Positions 49,296-62,376 of a stretch of DNA of 64,000 nt are shown here, piece after piece. Position 1 is the stretch's first letter. Each line of letters starts with the position of its first letter. Origin of the DNA: Sanghuangporus weigelae (Eukaryota > Basidiomycota > Agaricomycetes > Hymenochaetales > Hymenochaetaceae); contig CP137329.1 of the NCBI GenBank assembly GCA_033182465.1, positions 1,240,001 through 1,304,000 on the forward strand. Reading direction: 5' to 3'. Made by a program: the position numbers and the translations under genes. The notes beneath the pieces were generated by a model. That model had not been told where the DNA came from, did not search any database, and saw nothing but the letters and a program-made list of their open reading frames with translations.

Positions 49296-50095
49296 GATGA
49301 TCGCGTCCTTGCATAGTCTTACGCCATGTCAAGTCGCCCGGTCTTATATTCCGCCGTGTACCGAATAAATTCGATCGCATCGCAGGATCGCAGACGACTT
49401 TCCATTGAATGACGCTGCGTCCCTGGTCATATCATATAAACGTGTGAGACGCAGTCCATATGGTGGTTCTGAGGACTGTCTGAGATAAGTAAATGAGTTG
49501 GAATTTCTCAGATCAAAGCCAAGCAAAAAGGATCACGTATCGGGATTCCGCCAATACAAGACCAAGATCATCAGCGGAAATCAGCGGAGTTTGGAGCGTC
49601 CGTCTAGGATAACAAGCCAAGCGTAAGCGTGACTCGGAACTGTTAAGTACAAGGCGAGAACAGTCAACTTTGCGCGGCCTCGGATGATTGCATATTACTT
49701 GGAAGAGCTACTTACCGAAATGCGGACCGTCTTTGATTAACTTTGCACCATCTTGGACAATTCAATGTTATAAAATTGCATATTTCCTGGTGGACAATGT
49801 TGTTCACCATCTGAATTTGCAACTCGGAGCTGTCTTCCGTCAATTTTGCACCGCTCCGAACATTAGATTGAGATTATTGCCTTATACCCGGGAAGATTAC
49901 ACAAACACTTCGAACATTGGACTAGACGTTTTGCGAGTCTCCTTGTCTCCCCGAGCATCAAAGAAACGGAATGCTGCTTGGTTTGCGCCCTCGTCGTAGA
50001 TATAAATCTAGCATATGTTTCGAGGAACGATCCTTCATTGCCCTACCATTGATCTCATCAGAAGCATGCCGCCAGCCTACAAGAGCCAGATTTAG
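49296..50095. other. Intergenic region
   Basis: About 0.8 kb upstream of the metallophosphatase. Two or three loosely similar stretches around AACTTTGCACCATCTTGGAC (about 49735) and AATTTTGCACCGCTCCGAAC (about 49845) hint at an old imperfect duplication. No gene is supported. Confidence 0.4.
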
Positions 50096-50538
50096 TTCTG
50101 GAAACGGCCAGATCCCTGGGAGAGGGATAAGAGAGCGAAACTTCCAGGGAAGATACGGAAATTCTTCGATGGTGATTAGTACTTGTGTTTTAGCTATACT
50201 CTAACTGATTTCTCCCAGAAACTGATCCTAAGAAGTTTGGTTCTCTTGTCCTCCATTGGAGAGAGGGAAATCCCTCAGGCTATGTCATCCTCTGTAAGGC
50301 ATCAGTTTAATGATCTATAGCATATACGCGAGACTCAATCCGTTGCCTGATAGTGTACAACGGTGGCAACGAGCTGTCAGTCGAGGCGAAACCGAAAGGT
50401 ACTGTGGACGAAGCAATGCAAGCTCTCACCAGTACATATAAGGGTCCCAGTGCATTTCTGAATTACCTCGATACCGTGTCCCGAATCGTCATCACGTTTG
50501 GTAGAGCGACATCATTAAAGTTTAAGATAGACTCGTAA
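50096..50538 (+). CDS. Small protein of unknown function (start not located)
   Basis: Three short exons (50096-50171, 50219-50293, 50354-50538) join in phase across GT-AG introns of 47 and 60 nt to give about 111 residues. The first piece is strongly charged (FWKRPDPWERDKRAKLPGKI), the second reads PKKFGSLVLHWREGNPSGYV, and the third contains YNGGNELSVEAKPKG and GPSAFLNYLDTVSRIVITFG before the stop. Consistent phase over three exons and protein-like composition argue for a real gene. I do not recognise a family. The start is unclear: an acceptor-like TTTAG directly precedes the first exon, so an upstream exon may exist. An ATG at 50066 is in frame but separated by a stop. Confidence 0.45.
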
Positions 50539-51607
50539 TCGTCTGTAACATAGTTTTGTGTTTCAGTCAGTGGGGTCGGATCTCCAATCCTCCCCATATA
50601 AGTGTTACTCTTTCATTCACAAAGTGTACCGTTGAAGGACCATTCATGAATCGATGTATCCAATGACCTGCTTCATCGGGTGAATCTAGACAACAGAGTA
50701 CGCCAAGTACCTTTGCAAATCTCCAACTTGAAGTTATACGCATAAGTCTCTTTGGCCTTCTAGGATCCGATCACTGGTCTATGTTTCCTATAACGTCAGA
50801 GAATCGGCATGGCCAGCAGCATTGCACGAAAACGATGGTCGGAGCCCAGAGTTTATATGTACAATCGAAGGAGAGTGTGAGATCCAAGCAGCCTGAGCAC
50901 TGAGCAAAACAAACCACCATACATGCTGAGTCATTGGTATCACGTGGCGTCGCTTGCTTCCGAGTTTTCTTCGAAATTCGATCGATCCTCACTCCAAACC
51001 ATCGTAATCGAACACATTGTTGTTGCTTCCGACCAACTGTAACTGAACTGAATAACTTCAGCGATGCTGGTGACACGAGTCTCGGGTTGTATCGGGGCTA
51101 CTCTCATCTTGTGTCCTCTCCGATTATTCAATTAGGGTCGTTTCACTTCTACGCTTACAGAAATATACTATGCATGAATTTCCACGTCTAAAAAATCTTG
51201 CTTCTGAAGTCTCAATGGATTACTCAGATCAATAGGAAGCCGGGATATGTATTGTATTCTCCATTGTTTCCGAGCGATGGGATCAGATCGCCAAATCACC
51301 GCCTAATCTTCCTCGGGGATGACTACGCTGACCGAGTATGCTTAGTGGTACAACGCCTGAGCGCGACTTAACGGGAGCTTGACAGGATATTTGATTGGTT
51401 GTCGAGTGATGTATAAAATTCAAAACTAAAAGACACGAATGCATTTGACGGGGCGTTCTTGTCGACCGATCTGGTGACAACGGGGTCTCCTGAATAGCCC
51501 TTGCTCAGGCCTTGTCTTCTGCTGTATTCTTCTCCAGCTGTCTTCGTCTCTCGCCTGCTTTCCAGATCCCTTAAGTCGAGAGGCTCGGGTTACTCCGTGC
51601 AAGCTGC
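50539..51607. other. Intergenic region
   Basis: About 1.1 kb before the MFS gene. Open frames on the minus strand (50771-51076; 51426-51872, the latter overlapping the MFS start) have no domain and unlikely composition. Nothing else is seen. Confidence 0.4.
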
Positions 51608-54504
51608 ATGATGCCTGAACCTGATGTCTGGGATGATGCGACTCTTTCTGGCCCACTTCCAGACTCCCAGAACGGAAACCCTCCCCAAGATCCACCACGG
51701 TCCCCCTCAGATACCGAGAGGGCGAAGCAGAATATCGTGGTTTTCGCGGAGAACGATCCCAGTGACCCTCGGAATTGGCACGAGGGGAAGAAACTCGCTG
51801 TTGTCGCAAATCTTTGTCTACTGTCTTTTGTCGCGTTCGTGAACTTCTCTCAAACTTCCCGTTTTGATCCATGGTGGAACTATCAACTAACTACCGTTCA
51901 TCCTTTCGTGCCCACAGAGTTTTTGGGTCGGCGTCCTACGTGAGTGGTCATACTCTAGACTGCACGTTTATGATTCTGATTTGTTCTATACAGGCACCAG
52001 GAGAACAACAAGTTCGCCAAACATTCAATGCAAGCCAAGAAGTTGCCAGTCTTGGCCTGACGGTATACGTTCTCGGGTTTGCATTCGGTCCTCTACTTTG
52101 TGCGTCTCGCGCATTTGACCCACTCAACTCTGACCTGTCGTATGATATAATGGACTGAAATTCTACCTGCATCTTTTGTCTTATGACATATAGGGGGTGA
52201 GTGATTCGCGTAAATGACAAGTGACTTCTCTGATTGACTTCGCATCGCAACACTACTTCGTGCAATTTGACATCTGGGTTACAGGACCTTTGAGCGAGAT
52301 GTACGGACGACGGCTGCCATATATGATATCATGGCCGTTGTTCATAGGCATGTCTTACAATCAGCTTCCCGACTTCGAAACTGCAGGACTGAAGTGTCCT
52401 CCTTCAGGTGTCATCTCCGTATCTGCTTGGGTGAATAACTTGCCCATCATTCTGATCTGTAAATATGACCCATTTGTCATTTGCACTTCACGCTGACGGG
52501 TCCTCGTTCAGTCAGGTTCTTTGCTGGAATATTCGCTGGATGTCCGCTCAATAAGTGGGTCTGCAAGTTTCACTCCTTCAGTGTCTTCGACTTACACTTT
52601 GTCTTGACATTAGTGGGACTGGAATCATCTCTGAGTATGGTTTATCTATTTGATTGGGATACCTGTTCACTGACGGAACATAGTCTTTATTCCTCTACCC
52701 CCCGAAATTTACAGAAAAGTAAGTTTCGACCTTTGCAAAACGATATGGATAGGGAATAATCTGATTATTGTTTAGCTATTGGATTATAGTGAGTTTTACT
52801 GACGTATAACACAATGATTGGCCCCAAATTTACATGCTTGCAAGTGCATTCACAGCGCTGTCTGGACCTGTCATTGGTTCCCTGACCGGCTTTTTCATTG
52901 CCGCTCATTTGACGGAAGGGTACTACTGATCATCGTCATGTCGAGGATTTCCTCATTGAAGTTTGTTATTAGATTCTGGGTCATGCGTGTACACTGGATC
53001 ATGACCATCGCTCTTTGGCCTCTTGTCTTCTTCCTCCCCGAGACACATGGTCCGACCATCCTTACGAAACGAGCCAGGAAACTACGAAAGGAAGGGAACG
53101 TGAGCGCGATATCGACTCATGAACTGCAGCATTCAGCGATGAAGGAGATCGTGCAAAAGAATATCGGAAGACCATTTGGTATGTCAAACATCCCTCACCT
53201 TCCCTGCAGAGACTCGTATAATCGAATACTATTTAACTTTTTTTGCTCTGCTCTACAGCTATGTTGCTTATTGAACCGATTGTCATGGGTGCGGCCGTTT
53301 GGGTAGCACTATCATACAGTATTATTTAGTAAGTGGAATTGCTCTTTTGATCAAGGTAACGGAGACTGACATATGGCATTGTGCAGCTTCTTCTTCGAGG
53401 CGTTCCCTGTTGTGTTTGTAGAGCAGGTAGGACCATCCTTGTTGTTCTCTTCAACAATCGTTCCGTTCTAATTTATTTTGCCTCGCTTTATCGCAGAACC
53501 ACTTTCAATTTCAACTCGGTGGGCTGCCATTTATAGGCATATTGTTCGGAATGATCGTCTGCGTTGCTACTACCGACAAGCTCACGCGGATGTCGAGACA
53601 CGTGAAGCTCCCATTTATTGATCCTCCTGGAGTGGGGACTCCAGCCGATGCACCGGAGGCTGGGTTGAAAGTCGTCCTCATTGCTTGGTATGCTCTATCA
53701 CGTAGCTTTACGAGAATTATCTATAACAGCTTGGATCTTGGTTAGTGTCCTCACACCTGTATCGTTATTCTGGTTTGCCTGGTACGTAGTTTCAGTGGAT
53801 TGTTTGTTTGCGGTATATCAAGGATGATCATTCTACAGGACGAGTCGCGGCGGCGTACACTGGATTAGTCCCGCTCTCGCAGGAGTTCCGTTTGGGTATT
53901 CTATGCTGGGAACGGTGAGTGCATCATTTCATTTCACTTCCGACGTGAAGTCTGAGTGAATTTTTAAAACAGTTTTACTCATTTAACGCTTAGTAAGTGA
54001 TACTCCGGCGAGCATCATCAAAGAGACGGTTTTCTGATTCATACCGGTCTCTTTTTGCGTACGTAATAGTTCAACGCAGATTTTTTCTATTTATGCGTCG
54101 AGCGCTTCAGCATCAAACACGCTCTTCCGCTCTGTGGTTGCTTCCATCTTCCCGATGATTGCACATCCAATTCTAAGTGGTCTTGGCACCGCGTGGGGAG
54201 GTACTTCCTTCTCTTCCACACACAGTGTATCAGCTAATATGACTACCATCTTGTTTTAGTCTCGCTCTTCGGCTTTGTCTCACTCGGTCTCCTTCCCATA
54301 CCCTTGATATTCATCCATTATGGCCCAGCCCTCCGAGAAAGGTCCCACTTTGCGCGTGAAGCGAGAAGGATATTGACTCAGATGAGGCACAATGATGATG
54401 ACTGTTATGACAAAGATTTACAGACGACTAGGTCGCCTGACACGGAAATGGCTGAGAAGGACGCAACGAAAGGAACTCGGGACGAAGTGACTGTGACGCA
54501 GTAA
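51608..54504 (+). CDS. MFS transporter, DHA1-type drug/proton antiporter family
   Basis: This is a fungal major-facilitator transporter with about twelve helices, probably at the plasma membrane; the substrate is unknown. The cytosolic N-terminus carries VVFAENDPSDPRNWHEGKK, the hallmark entry to helix 1 in this group. Later motifs are QQVRQTFNASQEVASLGLTV, GPLSEMYGRRLPYMISWPLF (the loop 2-3 signature), RFFAGIFAGCPLN, ALSGPVIGSLTGFFIAA, WPLVFFLPETHGPTIL, LGGLPFIGILFGMIVCVATT, GVHWISPALAGVPFGYSML and FRSVVASIFPMIAHPILSGL. The C-terminal tail is charged. About ten introns are needed. Several joins do not work neatly (around 51850-51950 and 52110-52290, and a weak stretch at 52620-52800), so the gene may be decaying or use unusual sites. 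Confidence 0.82.
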
Positions 54505-55635
54505 TAGTAAATAGTATCAATGGCTTATGTTATTCCTCTATGATACTTCAAATCGCCAAAGCCGGGATCTCCTTTGCGAATAAGCATACAGTTTTATTTA
54601 TTTGCAAATAGGGAAAGTCTGCTGAATCCTAGAGATGAAACTTGCCTGACAGCAACGCCGACAGCGTACTAAGTAGGTGCCAGTCCAAGCCGCTAAGGCT
54701 TCGACAATTTGAACTAAGCCCGTGATTGTTGTTCACCGTATCTACGGTAGATTCCCAGTCGTTCTCTAATTTTACACAAGGTTCAATCTATTGCACTCCT
54801 TGTTCTCAAAGTAAACTTTCTTCTTCCCAGCACTCCAACGAATCTTATCAAACGTTCTAGTCCTGCACAAGCGCTTGAAGTTACGATAGATTTGGCTTTC
54901 AGAGTTTGTTTCACCGACTTCTGATTTACAAGGGAAAGAAAAAGTCTTCGGCACTTCGGCATTGAGGGCAATCTCGCGTTATTCTCACGGTCTCAACTTC
55001 AGGTTGTGGGCACTGGATTCGAGTTCGCTCCTTCCTCGACTGTCCCAGTCTTCCTTTTCAACCGCGTTTGATTCAAGGGAACTCTACAATCTTTTAAATC
55101 ATCTTCGATTCTTCTGAGTTTGGAGCTATTCCACATCGCCTCGTCGCCGATTACCAAAAATAGCCTGAAGACTAGCGCCACTTTCAGTGTCACCGGTGCA
55201 TGCTGAGGATCAGGATCTTTGTACACAGCATAGATTTTACTAAGCTATGAGTCTATCATCTGCTTATCGTATGGTATTCGGATAACGCGGCTTCATTCAT
55301 ATTCCGACAAGGGAAAAGAAAGGATTCTCAGTTTTCTCTGATCGTTGCTCTATTATCTCCGGACATCACCCTTTCTCTCTTCTCCAGCCCGATCCCGATA
55401 CACAGCCGTTACAAATCAACGAGCGTCTATTATTTTTGTAAGGTTTAGTGCTAACTTCTCCTCGCTTCCATGCTCGCCGGTGAGACAGGCTGTTACCTTT
55501 CTGCGGATCCACATGTGGTTGCGTGCACGGAAGTATCAATGATCGGGGTTGTGCATGCGCTATGCCCCCTATATAGTCTTCGTGACAAGTGCAGGTCGTT
55601 TCTATACTTTCACGGACGCGACGACTCAATCACCT
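54505..55635. other. Intergenic region with a possible small minus-strand gene
   Basis: Minus-strand open frames at 54999-55226 and 54772-54971 have some protein-like composition (for example KKVYFENKECNRLNLV at the end of one), but no splice that joins them convincingly was found and no family is recognised. The rest holds the promoter of the DUF6534 gene. Confidence 0.3.
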
Positions 55636-57995
55636 ATGGACCCAGAGATACAGCAGGCACTGAAGATCGCTCTTGGCTCTGCATTCATTGGTTTTGGGAT
55701 TGCTACTACGTGAGAAGACTTCTCCTCTTCTCGACGAATTGTGCTTGGTCTCACGCTCCATTGGGACTTTCAGTCTTTACGGGATCACATGCCTCCAGAT
55801 TTACTTGTACTATCGCAACCATGCTAAGGATCCTTTCGGCGTCAAACTAATGGCAAGCCATTTATTCTCTACTGGTTATACACGCTAACATACGATGGCC
55901 GTGAACCTCAGGTTGCGATCTTATGGTTAGCGACAGATATTCTGCTGATCTTGACAAATCTGACAATAAACCATAAGGGTCCTTGATACATTGGGCACAA
56001 TTGGGATCGCGCATACTTTGTACTTCTATTTAGTCCCGAATATAGGAAATCCGGATGTCGATTTCGTCATTCCTTGGTATGAACCATTTCATCTGCGCTC
56101 CATGGCTTAAGCTAACAGGATCACCTTTCTCCAGGAGCTACGCGGTCAGTTTGCGACAGCAACTTGAAGCTTATGCCTTACTGACAGTACGGTGCCCTAC
56201 TTGCTGACAGGGTCAGAGTGAGACGGTGGCGAGTAACAATTTTAATTCCTCAAAGTCACGTACTCCGATCCTCATGTCATAATCTCTACAGGATTTGATC
56301 ACTCTAATAACGCAATGGTGTGCATTTCTCCGATCATGAAATTTAATCGCGATACTAGCCCATAGCTCTAGTTTCTTCGCTTGGCAAATTCTGAAAGGTG
56401 AGGTCCTCGGAAAGAACTTGGGCAATCAGTCATTTCTGACTCTCGGTTCTATGTAGTTGGGAAGAATGCTTTCATCTCGTCAATAATAGTGAGGAAATAT
56501 CCAAGATTTTTACGTAGGTTTTTACGTTTCGAGAGCTAAAGTGCGGGATATACAGGTGATCTTGTCTATAGCAGCATGGGGTGCGTTAGTTCATTATTTG
56601 AACACTTTGATGCTCGATTCTGACTGCTGTCGTAAACGCAGCTCTCGATATCGGTAAGCTGCAAGCTGGATCGGTATCGGAATTTGCTGATCAAGCAATC
56701 GTGAACAGTCGTCGTTGTCAGCATGTACGTATTTGCTGTGCTTTTGAACTTTTTTTAAAATAAAATAAAAAAACTGATGATTGGATCATCCAGGTTCCGA
56801 GATAACTCAGGACTCACTCTAGCAACCCCAGTGGCTCTGGTGAGCTCCATCGGTCCATTTCTCTTCTCGATTACACTGATCAGCCCGGAAATCGTCTCGC
56901 GCATCGCAATGACGATGACAGATCACCGGAACATCCGTCCAGGGTATTGACGCGTTGTGTGATATTATTATCACAGCGAGCTTTATTTATTACCTTCGTT
57001 CGTTCAGAAACGGGATAAAACCGTGAGCACATTCGATTCCATCAATGGACGAATCTGTACTAAACAATGACGATGATTCCTACCGAAAGAACGGAAAAGA
57101 TCATTGATAATTTGATTCTGTATGCCGTTAGCAGGGGCTTCCTAACAGTGTACGTGCTATATTCTGACGTTCTGCACTGGGTAAGGCGAAATACTGAACA
57201 CATGTATCTGTTTATCATCAGAGTGACGCAGATAGTCTTCGTGTCACTGGTAAGCAAGGTTCCTCCGAACTGTAATTTGTTGCTAATAGCCGTTTGTCTC
57301 CTTGAAGGATGCTGGTCTCCCTGGGCAATTATTCTGGCTCCCATTCCAGCAAGCAGTTGGCAAACGTACGTGTATTACTGTCGTTTTACCATATTCATGC
57401 TGATCATTCCGAAACACTTTGAACTTCCTTCAGTCTACGTGAACTCTGTCTTAGCATCGTCAGTCCCCTCTTCCATAATTGACCTTATCGGACTGACTGA
57501 CCAATATCTCACACATGTACAGATTGAACTCCCGAAGATCATCAGAAAACAAGCCAACCTCCGTCGTCCATTTCACCGAGACTGTCTCACGAGGGACGAC
57601 TCTGCGGACGACTCCTGGACACACTCAGTCTTCCGTGCGTCCGTTTCTCCTCTATTTTCTCTCACTAACACTTATTCTTTCAACGGGCGTGTTTGTACAT
57701 TTGCGAGTAGGGAACTGTGCACCCGATGTCATTTACACCAAACGCTGACGCCGCCAAGTCGATGTTCAGCACCGAGTCGTACATGATGTGTACGGCTATG
57801 GGTGGTGAGTCTGATGGAGAAGAGAGCCCCAACTCACAGAGAGGCATGGGTATAGGTACTGTTACGAACACATCGGTAAGTAAGATTCGTGCATACATGC
57901 GTACTTATGTCTCAAAGTCTGACTGTGCTTAGGATATACAGATCGAAAAGCCACATGGGCTGGACATGCCTCTGTCTATTGGGCACGCGGTGTAG
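55636..57995 (+). CDS. DUF6534-family seven-helix membrane protein
   Basis: This is a multi-pass membrane protein of unknown role, in a family expanded in mushrooms. The start at 55636 reads MDPEIQQALKIALGSAFIGF. Family motifs then follow across about fourteen short exons: LYGITCLQIYLYYRNHAKDP, VLDTLGTIGIAHTLYFYLVP, ITLITQ joined to FFAWQILK, VGKNAFIS, VILSIAAW, ALDIGKLQAGSVSEFADQ, GIDALCDIIITASFIYYLRS, RTEKIIDNLILYAVSRGFLT, PGQLFWLPFQQAVGK, VYVNSVLAS, LNSRRSSENKP, and a soluble tail ending PLSIGHAV. Exon 3 appears to be only 14 nt (55912-55925), and the intron before it starts with GC (ATG|GCAAGC) instead of GT. Joins near 56160-56290 and 56710-56830 are less certain. Confidence 0.78.
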
Positions 57996-58288
57996 ACCAC
58001 GAAACAAAATACTCACGAGAAATACTGAATGAAGACTCCTCGAATACCTTTTGTTTCAAGCATGCCATGCACATCATCTTGACACGATTTTGGACTTCCT
58101 TCCGATTATCATTTTGCACACTTATTTCGTTTGGCATCTCTTCGTGAATATAGAACTTGTGATGTTTTTGCATTTCTTGGTGCGCGTTTGTGTATACGCA
58201 GAACGATACATTTCTTGTTCTATGTAAAGGCAAATACAATGACATCCGAATCGGATTTTTAGGCACCTATATGTACAAGATTGACCCA
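57996..58288. other. Convergent intergenic region
   Basis: About 0.3 kb between the DUF6534 stop and the end of the TPR-CHAT gene. Nothing is recognised. Confidence 0.4.
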
Positions 58289-61200
58289 TCACTCAGTCAT
58301 AACCGTCCCCGTGTCCGGATCCTCGATACCATTTTCCCTCACATTCAAAGCTGCTTGGCGAACAGCAGCAGCGGCTCTCTTGAATCTAATCTCCCCTTCT
58401 TCTAGATCGCGCATCATATATCCATAAACAGTACGAGAAAGGAATGGAGCATCTATATCAAGCAGCTGCCACATCGTTCCAACCACACTTCGAAAACCGG
58501 AAAACTGCATACCCGCTGCTAGGTGAAGCGCTTCATCCAATGCAAAGTTAGGGCCCTGTTCCGCAGTATGACAAGCGGAAAGGAACGCGAATTCTGCGTT
58601 TGGGAGATTGGCACACGCGATGTCGAGTAAGGTGAGCCTGCCATCGGAAAGCTTGAGAAAGGAGTTGAATGGGGCTCCTTAGCCAGCCGACCGTGACAAG
58701 CAAAATGCACCCAATTCGCCTCTTGGAGCAGTTTAACTACTGCTTCTGGGGTCGCGCGATCATCAAGGAGCTGTTTGAAACGGAGGATTCTAACAATGGC
58801 ATCTTTTTCTTTCCTGGTGGCAGGAAGGCTCGTGTCACCAACAAAGAGCATCCTTTCATCTCCGTTTTGTGCTCCAGATCGTGCATTGATGAGCGACGTT
58901 AGAGTTGGAATGTAGGAGGAGATGTAGTCGTTCAGGAGATACTTCACACTACCGTCTGCGCCTTCGTATGGACCTGCGGCGTGAAAAGGGAACGCAGAGA
59001 GGACCGACGTAGGACACTACCAAATGTATGACCCCTCGACGAACCCGAGCTCCTTGAGCTTGTGCACGACTTTTGAGACAACTCTGTCCCACAGTGTCTC
59101 CATTACTCGGCGAAGCACCTCGTCATATTTTCTGGAACCTACCCCGGATACTTTGCGGACTCGTATGAGTTCTTTGCGTAGTTTTGTTGCATCGTCATAG
59201 AAGTCCTTGTCTAGCGGAATGCAGATACATGGGTCATTCTCACGCGCGAGGACAATGAGTGCGTCGCATCTACATCTGGAGTGGATAAGCACGATGATTG
59301 GTCCTTCTGAGGCTGCCTACTGTATAGCATTGAATGGAGAAGCCTTGAGAAAGTTTTCAAATTCAGGTATTCGACGTATATCGCTGATCATTTCGTCTTG
59401 CTCTTCCGATAATCGTCGTATCTGTAGCACCAATGACTCATCAATTGAGCGTTTTTCCAGAAACGTAAGTACTGTGTCCAAGAGTCTCAAATGCATTCGT
59501 ACTTGAACCAGTCGTACGTGATTCGGATACTGTTAAAAGAGCTTCTAGGCGACGGTTACAGATCCCAAATCTTTCGGTTAGCGTTTAATCCACTTCCGCA
59601 AGTTGCTGGAGTGGGGTCCTAAACCCACGCATCTGTGACCAAAGCAAACCTCTGCCCTGCTCGAGAAGTTCGATCGCCAGGGTGAGTTCACCTTTATCGA
59701 CGACATGCGAGGTTGCGTCTAGTGCAAGCGTCTGATAGCGATGACCACTAGAGAGGAACTTGTGTTGCTCGGACAGAGTAGGTCTAATGGTGAGGGCACG
59801 CTGAACGAGCAACATCGCTGTTCTGTGTGCTTCAATTAGAGTGTCATGATCGTGAGATCGAGCGATTGTCATCCATCTGTGTACGGATCTTAGACGACTT
59901 GCAATGCTCGAGAATGGGTGGGAGGCAGAAAGGATTAAAGAGTCTATGGATTCCTTCAAATCATTCGCACGCCCATCTTTGTGAAAACGAATGTAGAGAG
60001 ATAGAGCAAGATTGTACAGTGAGGAAGAATGATCCGGGTGTCCCTCTGGACGGAGCTCAAGGGCAGCACGGCCCAATGAAATGCCTTCCTCAAGATCCTC
60101 CGCCCTCTCTCCATGCTGGAATCGCGATAAAATGGTCGTTGCTAGATTATTCAGCGATGCAGAACGGTGTGGATGGCCCTTTTGCCGAAGCACTAGTGAG
60201 GAACGTTGCAGCGAAATGGCTTCCTCAAGATCCTCTATCTTCCTGGTGTTCTCAAATCGAGTTCTGAAGGAGGTCGCGAGATTTCCCAATGACACAGAAC
60301 GATACGGATGGCCCTCTGGCCGAAGCTCCAGTGCACTCCGACCAAGGGAAATGGATTCCTCGAGATCTTCCTTCCTGCCATCATGTTGAAAGCGCGCCCA
60401 AAGGGATAACGCGATGCTACTCAACGACAAGGATCGGTCTGGGTGACCCTCCGGTCGAAGTTCCAGTGCAGCGCGTTGTAGCATGATGGCTTCCTCAAGA
60501 TCCTCTGTCCGACCGGTGTACTCAAAGCGAGTCTTGAGCGAGTTCGCGAGATTGCCCAGAGACAAAGAACGAATCGAATGTCCATCCGGTCGAAGCTCTA
60601 GTACAGCACGTTCAAGCGCGATGGCTTCGTCAAGGTCGGTCATCCTTCCGCCATGTTCAAAGCGCGACCAAAGAAATGCTGCGAGACTGCTCAATGACAC
60701 GGAACGATGCGGATGGCCCTCCGGTCGAAGTTCCAGTGCCGCACGTCCCAGAAGAATCGATTCCTCAAGATCCTCCATCCTTCCTCCGTGCTCGAAGCGC
60801 GTCGATAAGCAGTTCGCGAGATTTCCGATAGAAATAGTACGATCAGGATGCCCCTGAGGCAGAAGCTCCAGTGCAGCACGTTGCAACGTGATAGCCTCCT
60901 CAAGATTCGTCACCTCGCCGCGCCGTCGAAAGCGCGTCGCGAGCGAGTTCGCAAGATTGCTCAATGTCATAGAACGATCCGGATGGCCCTTTGGTCGAAG
61001 TTCCAGCGCAGCATGTTGTAGGGAAATGGATTCTTCAAGATCGCTCATCCTCCCGGCATGTTCAAAGCGCCTCCTGAGCGAGTTCGCGAGATTTCCCAGG
61101 GACATAGAACGATCCGGGTGACCTTCCGGTCGAAGCTCCAATGCAGCACGTTCCAGCGCGATGGATTCCTCAAGGTCAGCCATCCTTCCTCCGTGTGTAA

Positions 61201-62376
61201 AACAAGTCCTGAGGGAGATCGCGAGATTGCCCAATGATATGGAACGATTCGGATGGCCCTCGGGTCGAAGCACTAGCGAGGCGCGATGCAGAGAGATGGC
61301 TTCCTCAAGATCTACCATCCTCCCGACGTGTTCAAAGCGCGTCCAAAGGGATGTCGCGAGCTCGCTCATCAACAAAGAACTATCCGGGTGACCTTCCGGT
61401 CGGAGTTCCAGTGTAACGTGATGGATTCCTCAAGGTCTGCTATCCCCCCGACGCGTTCAAAGCGCATCGCAAGGGACGTCGCGAGACTACCCATAGATAT
61501 AGAACGATCCGGGTGGCTCTGTGGTCGAAGCTCTAATGCAGAACGATGCAAGAGAACGGATTCTTCAAGATCGTTCATTCCCTCACTGTGTTCAAAGCGG
61601 ATCCTGAGCGAGTTCACAAGACTTCCCAATGCCAAAGAACGACCTGAGTGGCCATCCTCTCGGAGCTCGAGTGCAGCGCGTTGTAGCGAGATGGCTTCCT
61701 CAAGGTCCGCCATCTTCCCGTCGTGTTCAAAGCGCGTCGAAAGGGACGTTGCGAGATTGCCTAATGATATAGAACGATCTGGGTGGTCCTCCGGTCGAAG
61801 CGCTAGCTAGGCACGATTTAGCGTGATGGCTTCTTCCAGATCCGCCATCCTTCCGCTATGTTCAAAGCTTGTCCGAAGGCACGTCGCGAGATTTCCTAAC
61901 AACTCAGAACGATCTGGACGATCTTCCGATCGAAGCCTCATTGCGGCATGTTGCAATATGATGACTTCCTGAAGGTCCACCGTTCTCCTAAAATGTTGAC
62001 AGAGGGAGTTCAAGAGACTGCCTAATGACAAAGAATGACTTGGGTGCCCCTCTGGTCGAAATTCCAGTGCAGCACGGTTCAGTATTATTGCCCTTTCTAG
62101 ATCGCCAATTTCTCCACATTGTCCGTACCTTCTGTGAAGGAGACAGGCAAGCTTATGTAACGCTGCATGATCATGGGGACAACAATCAAACAGCCTGTTG
62201 AAAAGTGATAGCTGAGTCAAGATCTTCACGATTTCCGGATTCCTTAAACCGAGACCATGAAGAGTCGGCTTCGTGCACGCAACGAGTAAATCTCTGCCGT
62301 TTACCATCGGTAAGCAATTCAGTTTCAACATGAGATCATTTGTGTTTAAGTACCGATTGTAGGTTCGAGCGCTCAA
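58289..62376 (-). pseudogene. TPR-repeat protein with C-terminal CHAT (caspase-like) domain, broken
   Basis: Tandem TPR-like units of about 51 residues fill 59600-62200 on the minus strand. Each has the pattern LRPEGHPDRSxSLxNLAxSL, RFEHxGRMxDLEEAI, LxRAALE; about sixteen can be counted. After a helical linker (LDATSHVVDKGELTLAIELL, EQGRGLLWSQMR) comes a CHAT domain with the paired catalytic motifs VHFACHG (His) and LSACHTAEQGP (Cys), then FRSVVGTMWQLLDIDAP. CHAT domains are caspase-related proteases; in mushrooms such TPR-CHAT genes form large families of unknown role. The reading frame is interrupted about three times along its length, so this copy looks like a pseudogene unless sequence errors explain it. 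Confidence 0.85.

Noticed and set aside
59585-61713. CRISPR-like or satellite array
   Set aside because: The regular period of about 153 bases comes from coding TPR units, not from repeats with unique spacers.
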